From positions 59,205-123,204 of the forward strand of contig DLGD01000012.1 of NCBI GenBank assembly GCA_002482505.1: 64,000 nt of DNA, in the 5' to 3' direction. The DNA is from Christensenella sp. UBA7703. GTDB lineage: Bacteria > Bacillota > Clostridia > Christensenellales > CAG-138. Every line of letters begins with the position of its first letter. The first letter of the stretch is position 1. Positions 63,599 through 64,000 of this stretch are shown piece after piece. The position numbers and the translations under genes were made by a program. Below the pieces are notes generated by a model. That model made no database searches, was not told the DNA's origin, and worked only from the letters and a program-made list of their open reading frames with translations.

Positions 63599-63871
63599 AT
63601 GAACGGAGCGCAACGCGCGGAATTTCGAAAGTTGGCGAATACGCTCAAGCCGATTTTCCAGATCGGCAAAGAGGACATCGGGGAAAACCTGATCAAGAGC
63701 GTGGACGAGGCGCTGAACAAACGGGAGCTCATCAAGGTTGCCGTTCTGGAGAGCTGCTCGTTGGACACAAAGGCGGCGGCGGGCACGTTGGCCGAAGCGT
63801 TGGGCGCGGAAGTCATCCAGAGCATCGGCAGAAAGTTTGTTCTTTATCGAAAGAAACCGGAAGAGAAATAA
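63599..63871 (+). CDS. yhbY: YhbY-type RNA-binding protein (CRM domain)
   Basis: A 90-residue CRS1-YhbY (CRM) domain protein. ANTLKPIFQIGKEDIGENLIKSVDEALNKRELIKV is the typical beginning with the conserved QIGK(x)GI-like turn, and the end IQSIGRKFVLYRK carries the GxxxVLYR signature. It associates with ribosomal precursors of the large subunit in E. coli. GGAGAGGG lies before the ATG. In Firmicutes yhbY is usually followed by nadD; that gene is not visible before the window ends. The last 18 coding bases are duplicated 51 bases further on. Confidence 0.93.
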   Translation: MNGAQRAEFRKLANTLKPIFQIGKEDIGENLIKSVDEALNKRELIKVAVLESCSLDTKAAAGTLAEALGAEVIQSIGRKFVLYRKKPEEK

Positions 63872-63919
63872 AAAAGTCAGTTCTTAATCGGCTTTTATCA
63901 GAAGAAACCGGAAGAGAAA
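63851..63919 (+). repeat. Direct repeat of the yhbY 3' end
   Basis: AAGAAACCGGAAGAGAAA occurs at 63851-63868 (last codons of yhbY, KKPEEK) and again at 63902-63919, offset by 51 bases and so in the same frame. After the yhbY stop the frame stays open to the window end without an ATG, GTG or TTG start. Confidence 0.85.
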
Positions 63920-64000
63920 CAAACTGCATTTTCTCTTTTTTCAGAAGCGCAGGAGAGAATCAAAAAGATCGGGCGAATTGAACTGAACCCCGAGAAACGG

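Overview
The window reads as a chromosomal piece of a moderately GC-rich member of the Bacillota, most likely an uncultured gut-type Clostridia (a Christensenellales-like lineage would fit, but this is inference). Supporting signs are the Firmicute cluster recF-remB-gyrB-gyrA, an mnmG-rsmG pair, an S-box (SAM-I) riboswitch in front of metK, KtrAB potassium uptake, an LCP-family wall protein, superoxide reductase instead of obvious aerobic enzymes, lipoprotein signal peptides and no outer-membrane genes. About fifty genes are packed on both strands with clear Shine-Dalgarno sites and many hairpin-T terminators.

Layout. 1-3.6 kb: end of mnmG, rsmG, an orphan membrane protein and a MATE exporter. 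3.6-7.8 kb: ktrB-ktrA, an acyltransferase with a zinc ribbon, and a small Smr protein. 7.8-12.3 kb: a GT4 glycosyltransferase, a secreted dockerin/phosphodiester-glycosidase protein, rarA and a DUF3592 protein. 12.4-17.1 kb: a CotH kinase/lamin-tail protein, a VTC polyphosphate-polymerase-like protein and a DUF4956 membrane protein. 17.3-23.4 kb: recF, remB, gyrB, gyrA. 23.4-31.3 kb: a frameshifted 2H phosphoesterase, a UMF1-type MFS protein, a PIG-L deacetylase, a fusion of a degenerate PIG-L domain with a phosphodiester glycosidase, and SAM-riboswitch-metK. 31.4-33 kb: an A/T-rich MATE gene behind a structured attenuator leader. 33.2-37.9 kb: a minus-strand operon (GT2-GtrA, phosphodiester glycosidase, small membrane protein) divergent from an LCP protein. 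37.9-50.2 kb: housekeeping and accessory genes (HAD phosphatase, beta-helix lipoprotein, ferredoxin-nitroreductase, DegT aminotransferase, ParB-like/BMP fusion, phosphoesterase, GntR regulator, YhhN, superoxide reductase, Crp regulator, thioredoxin). 50.3-56.2 kb: a complete hutH-hutU-ftcD-hutI histidine-to-glutamate operon. 56.2-58.4 kb: an A/T-rich accessory patch beside a tRNA-Met. 58.6-62.1 kb: aconitase and isocitrate dehydrogenase. 62.1-64 kb: a hairpin-rich element, a second beta-helix lipoprotein and yhbY.

The recurring theme is modification of surface glycans joined by phosphodiesters. Three proteins share the NAGPA-type phosphodiester glycosidase domain in three different architectures. 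One is fused to a catalytically dead PIG-L domain next to an intact PIG-L deacetylase, and another sits in an operon with a polyprenyl-phosphate glycosyltransferase-GtrA fusion opposite an LCP glycopolymer ligase. I infer a wall or surface glycopolymer maturation toolkit; this is the best candidate for an undescribed system here. Other points to examine are the MATE leader (terminator/antiterminator, possible guanidine-IV class), the cytosolic ParB-like/BMP fusion with its duplicated 3' end, and the hairpin-array element at 62.1-62.4 kb.
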